A DNA stretch of 62,000 nucleotides from Mesostigma viride. Its lineage: Eukaryota > Streptophyta > Mesostigmatophyceae > Mesostigmatales > Mesostigmataceae. The stretch covers positions 1,894,564 to 1,956,563 of the forward strand of contig RPFO01000296.1 in assembly GCA_009746045.1 (NCBI GenBank), given 5' to 3'. The notes beneath the pieces are model-generated. The model saw only the letters and a list, made by a program, of their open reading frames with translations, was not told the DNA's origin and searched no databases. Numbering within the stretch: position 1 is the stretch's first letter; every line of letters starts with the position of its first letter. The translations under genes and the position numbers were made by a program. Below, one piece after another: positions 58,820-62,000 of this stretch.

Positions 58820-58885
58820 GGCTGTCTATACACACCATTATCCCCGATAACATTTTGCTAGTGAGATTTTGTGGTCGCAGTGGCG

Positions 58886-60331
58886 TCATTTGCGAACAGG
58901 CCTCGCCGTTTGCTGCTTTCTTATCTCTTCGAGTTTCACCCTCACGGAAGGGGCGATCACGATCTCGGACACCCTGATTCTCTTGTCAGGAAACCTCTTC
59001 GTAAGTCCGGGGCAGGGGCCGTCGATCTGATAGGAAAGACCCCACTTCAGCGACTTCGGGGCTTCGACTTCCGCTCTCCGTGTTCCGCGTATTTGAAACA
59101 CCACGTCGGGGGGGAGAAGAATCTCGAACTCGTCGGCATAATGAGACACCGGCCACAACGGGAGACAGGTCACCCCCGGCAGCAACTGGATCACCTTCAA
59201 GCAGCACCCGTCCTTTTTTGCGTCCCCTATCTGGGTGAAATCGAGGGCTTTGTTCGGGTTTATCGAGGTGGACACGAAGAAGTTGTTTCTGTACAACCTG
59301 AGAGCCTGCCCCTTCAGCATCAGTCGCTGCACTTTGCTCTCGTTCGGGTCATCGGTGTAGTATGCGGTCTCACTCCCGCGATACACTGTCATCGGTTTTG
59401 TCAGCGGCGGGGCGTTGGTCAATATGCGCTTCAGGCACTTTGCGTAGTACGGGATTACAATGGACCTCAAGCAAGGAGGGTTCACATGACACGCCATCCA
59501 ATTCAGGAAAGGGGCGACGAGTTCTGCATCGTCCTTGCGCGCATTCAATATCGTCTTTACCGCCAACTCCGCTACCGGGGAGCGAGATTCCAGTATCTTC
59601 TTAACCGCGGGCAGCCCTTTGCACCACTTATCCAGATCTGGCCATCCATCCGCCTCGAAGTGATCGACGACATTCGCAGTATTCAAAATGCCCATCTTTA
59701 CGAGCCGCACAAATACATCTCCGAAGGGGTGATAGCAATATTTAATCCGCTCCTCTGGAGTGGCCTCTATGTCTTGATTCAACTCTTGTGAATAAGTATC
59801 GTGACGCTGTTGAAGATCCGTAGGGGTCAGAGCGTTCAGAAGTCTGTCTCCGTGGTGCGTGTACGATCGGAGTATGCGCAAATCGCTAATGTCCAACGAC
59901 TTGAGGTAATCCATCGCCGACGTGTACCATTCTACATCCATCATGGTGGACGCGGTGTCGTAATCCACATGCCCTACGGTTTTCTCTACGAACCTCTGCG
60001 TAAGATTGTTGTACTCGAAAGCAAAGCTGACTTTGTTATCGTAGAATTCGGCAGGCCCGATAAGCGCGTTTGTCAACGAGCTGGCAAGCTTGGCTGTGTA
60101 AGTAGGCACGACTATTGTCCCTTTTATGTGTACGTACGGGTCTGGTAACCCCCCTTCTCCTTTGCAAAACTTCCTGTGATTCTCCGACTTCCAGTTATTC
60201 CTCAATCGCAGTACCTCCCTCACCCGTTCTTTATGGTTGTCTTTGAACTTTTGGATGTATCTCGCGATCACGTTTGTTGCGCGGTCCCTATCCATCTGTG
60301 TGGATACGTGTTCTTTGTTGGCCGCGGACAT
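58886..60331 (-). CDS. ADP-ribosyltransferase-fold protein
   Basis: 481 residues from ATG 60331. The C-terminal third (residues about 285-480) has the R-S-E signature of ART exoenzymes: MTVYRGSET with Arg 318, NNFFVSTSINPNKALDF with Ser-Thr-Ser 354-356, and ADEFEILLPPDV with Glu 401 and Glu 403. The latter two act in ADP-ribose transfer from NAD to protein, usually arginine when E-x-E is present. The N-terminal 280 residues are helical and of unknown function; they might select the target. No signal peptide is seen, so it probably acts in the infected cell or is packaged. The next gene, 24 bases upstream, is a degenerate paralogue. Confidence 0.8.
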   Translation of the reverse strand: MSAANKEHVSTQMDRDRATNVIARYIQKFKDNHKERVREVLRLRNNWKSENHRKFCKGEGGLPDPYVHIKGTIVVPTYTAKLASSLTNALIGPAEFYDNKVSFAFEYNNLTQRFVEKTVGHVDYDTASTMMDVEWYTSAMDYLKSLDISDLRILRSYTHHGDRLLNALTPTDLQQRHDTYSQELNQDIEATPEERIKYCYHPFGDVFVRLVKMGILNTANVVDHFEADGWPDLDKWCKGLPAVKKILESRSPVAELAVKTILNARKDDAELVAPFLNWMACHVNPPCLRSIVIPYYAKCLKRILTNAPPLTKPMTVYRGSETAYYTDDPNESKVQRLMLKGQALRLYRNNFFVSTSINPNKALDFTQIGDAKKDGCCLKVIQLLPGVTCLPLWPVSHYADEFEILLPPDVVFQIRGTRRAEVEAPKSLKWGLSYQIDGPCPGLTKRFPDKRIRVSEIVIAPSVRVKLEEIRKQQTARPVRK

Positions 60332-60355
60332 TTATAATAACGTGATGAAAAAAAA

Positions 60356-61603
60356 CTAATGGGCCTGAGATACGTAAACGTGCGATATATTTTTAAATTT
60401 GAGGGAGGGGACGTCGATCGGGCATACCGGGTATCTAGTGTCAGTGTAGACGTCCCTGGAAGACTCGAAGTACTCTTCCTCGCGATTGATTTCCATAGTG
60501 TACTTGAATCGACGACTCAGAATAACGGTGTTATCGGCGTCCGTGTCTCTGTTAAAAAACATGAATAAAGGAATGCACCTGAATCCCGGGGGGAGATGCA
60601 AGACGCGCATCGGTATACCGCCTAACGGTGTCGACGGCGGCTCTAGACGACACCATAGTACGTTTTGGTTTGTGTACTCGCCCGCGACTTTGGGGCGTCC
60701 GGTTAAGTCGTTATAGCCTTCTCTATCCGGATATAAATACACTATCATCGGTGTAACGAGAGGTGGTGCTTCTTCCAGTGCTTTATCGACGAATTGTAAG
60801 TAGTACGGGAGGACCAGATTGTTTATCGTGTCCGGAGTCATCAACCTTATGAGCCAGTTCAACAGTCTGGGGGTGACTGGGTTCATCCGGTCGTTTCGCT
60901 TGTCGGCAAGCGATTTAAAAAATGGTGCGGGGTTACCGTCGTTCCATTTGGTTGTCCGCACATTAGGGTTTATATCTTGCACGAACTTGATGTGTACTTT
61001 TAATGGCGAACCATTCCCTGCTGTGTCGATATCTGAAACCTTCTGAAGGTTATCCGGCCCCAGTTTGTTATCGCGGATCAGAGACCACACAACCCCGGAC
61101 ATGGGATGCGAATACACGATTTTGTTCGACAAGTACTGCTCGTATACCCCCTTGTCCGCGCCGTACTTGTTGTCCAGATTCGCTACGATGAGACCGTGCG
61201 GGTCCTTCTGTAAGTTGAGGCAGCTGAATGGAGATTCTCTGCGGGGGTGGAGCTGTTGGAGTATGTAGGCTTGGTGGCGCGAGAACGTTTCTAGGTAGTT
61301 GTTCGACGCCAGCACCCATTCGGCATTCACGATGGTTCCATGGAGCCAATTCCAAGGGCCTCCGACCAATTCCCGCATCCACGGGCGCAGTGCGGTGTGA
61401 AATCTCGTTCGTATCCTAGTCTGCGCTTTCCGATTTTGGTCTTTCGCGGACTCTGTAATCGACGGTCCTGGTATCAGTGTTTCGTCAACAAAACGATTGT
61501 GATAGATGACCAGGAACGCCTCCCCGGCCGCGAACGGCATAAGGGACATGGGCGTTCTGCCCTCGCAAAAGTCTTCCTGCGTCTTTGACGCGTACTTGAC
61601 CAT
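60356..61603 (-). CDS. Degenerate ART paralogue, catalytic residues lost
   Basis: 415 residues from ATG 61603. It aligns with the C-terminal half of its neighbour: LVLPYYLQFVDKALEEAPPL against IVIPYYAKCLKRILTNAPPL, and LHLPPGFRCIPLFMF against IQLLPGVTCLPLWPV. However the three ART positions differ: VYRG has become VYLY, the S-T-S motif is absent (VLWCRLEPPS), and the E-x-E is replaced by NTVILSRRFKYTM. The fold may persist as a binding or scaffold protein but cannot be an ordinary ADP-ribosyltransferase. The frame is intact, so the change is not simple decay. Gene spacing of 24 bases suggests one transcription block. Confidence 0.75.
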   Translation of the reverse strand: MVKYASKTQEDFCEGRTPMSLMPFAAGEAFLVIYHNRFVDETLIPGPSITESAKDQNRKAQTRIRTRFHTALRPWMRELVGGPWNWLHGTIVNAEWVLASNNYLETFSRHQAYILQQLHPRRESPFSCLNLQKDPHGLIVANLDNKYGADKGVYEQYLSNKIVYSHPMSGVVWSLIRDNKLGPDNLQKVSDIDTAGNGSPLKVHIKFVQDINPNVRTTKWNDGNPAPFFKSLADKRNDRMNPVTPRLLNWLIRLMTPDTINNLVLPYYLQFVDKALEEAPPLVTPMIVYLYPDREGYNDLTGRPKVAGEYTNQNVLWCRLEPPSTPLGGIPMRVLHLPPGFRCIPLFMFFNRDTDADNTVILSRRFKYTMEINREEEYFESSRDVYTDTRYPVCPIDVPSLKFKNISHVYVSQAH

Positions 61604-61679
61604 CTTGGCGCGACATCAACTTCACGTGCGGTTTTATTTTGCTCGCAAGATTGTCCTTTTTATTCATAATGCATGTTAA

Positions 61680-62000
61680 TTACCTCTTACCGACCCCAGT
61701 GACCCACACAGTGCGGCGGCCGTTCGGGTCGCTGGACATGCGCACATTCCCGGTGATCTTCCCGCCATACGGACCGACCAGGTCGGCTACGAGGCCCGAC
61801 GGGGCGCGCTTGGTGAACGTGGACTTGTGACCCAGAAAGTCTACAAAAAACAACTTGCGGAACTCGGACAGAGGCACGAACCCGTCCTGCTTGAGAACTA
61901 CCAGATCGCTGTGGGTGAGGAACAGCCGCATCATGCTGGCCAGATTATTGACGTCCAATGCCAGTTCCCCCTCGCTGTCGTGGCGGTCAACGTCCGCCCC
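61680..62000 (-). CDS. Uncharacterised protein, partial at window edge
   Basis: Stop at 61680; the frame is open to the end of the window, so the start is missing. At least 107 residues: an acidic start (ADVDRHDSEGELALDVNNLASMM), RLFLTHSDLVVLKQDGFVPLSEFRKLFFVDF and a Gly-rich basic end (GGKITGNVRMSSDPNGRRTVWVTGVGKR). The segment HSDLVVLKQDGFVPLSEF loosely resembles the N-terminus of Tpt1/KptA proteins, but the key residues cannot be checked on the part present, so no name is given. Confidence 0.5.
   Translation of the reverse strand, partial: GADVDRHDSEGELALDVNNLASMMRLFLTHSDLVVLKQDGFVPLSEFRKLFFVDFLGHKSTFTKRAPSGLVADLVGPYGGKITGNVRMSSDPNGRRTVWVTGVGKR

Noticed and set aside
61680-62000. RNA 2'-phosphotransferase (Tpt1/KptA)
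   Set aside because: Only a loose N-terminal resemblance; catalytic residues cannot be seen in the partial sequence.

Overview
The window looks like a nuclear contig of a eukaryotic alga into which DNA of a large nucleocytoplasmic (giant) virus has been joined. The left two thirds (about 1-42.3 kb) are host-like. They hold tandem arrays, low gene density, GT-AG intron signals, F-box and MYND-finger genes, a PAT-like (DIRS-class) tyrosine-recombinase retrotransposon, an LTR-type Gag interrupted by a CACTA-like DNA transposon, and an AT-rich decayed piece of a plastid rpoB gene. The right third (about 42.6-62 kb) has viral architecture: GC-rich, intronless genes on both strands with short spacers, a KilA-N protein, an ADP-ribosyltransferase fold with a degenerate tandem twin, a J-domain protein, a HipA/PI3-4K-like kinase, a small two-helix membrane protein and a 1057-residue repetitive fibre-like protein. 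I infer an endogenous giant virus; a green alga is my best guess for the host, from the PAT-like element (Kangaroo of Volvox is the precedent) and the plastid fragment.

Layout. 1-2.4 kb: 28-bp minisatellite. 2.4-2.9 kb: pure pyrimidine tract. 3-6.1 kb: a small basic-tailed protein, a MYND-finger protein and an F-box protein. 6.5-6.75 kb: foldback MITE. 7.0-9.7 kb: thirteen copies of a 208-bp satellite. 9.7-10.5 kb: frameshifted MYND paralogue. 10.8-16.2 kb: PAT-like retrotransposon, whose empty site survives in a neighbouring duplicate. 16.3-20.2 kb: cluster of small genes with short Cys/His fingers. 20.4-20.9 kb: plastid rpoB fragment. 22.4-24.8 kb: (TTGTCC)n array. 24.8-27.4 kb: two 46-bp arrays flanking one gene. 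27.5-30.8 kb: lysine/glutamate-rich genes, one with an intron and a G-rich minisatellite. 31-42.3 kb: LTR-type Gag remnant carrying a 6.05-kb transposon. 42.3-42.6 kb: G-rich junction. 42.6-62 kb: viral block.

A 14-bp perfect palindrome, CCAACGGCCGTTGG, pervades about 3-27.4 kb. It lies between genes, inside the 208-bp satellite and in the 46-bp arrays, and I did not see it in the viral block. In the viral block two small Cys motifs recur: a C-x(9,10)-C-x(8-11)-C-x2-H finger in four proteins, and a C-x2-[LV]-x4-[LF]-x8-C repeat in two adjacent proteins. I recognise neither as a named family.

Several host and viral frames break exactly at long G or C runs, so some apparent pseudogenes may be homopolymer errors in the assembly. 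Everything here comes from reading the sequence; no database search was run.
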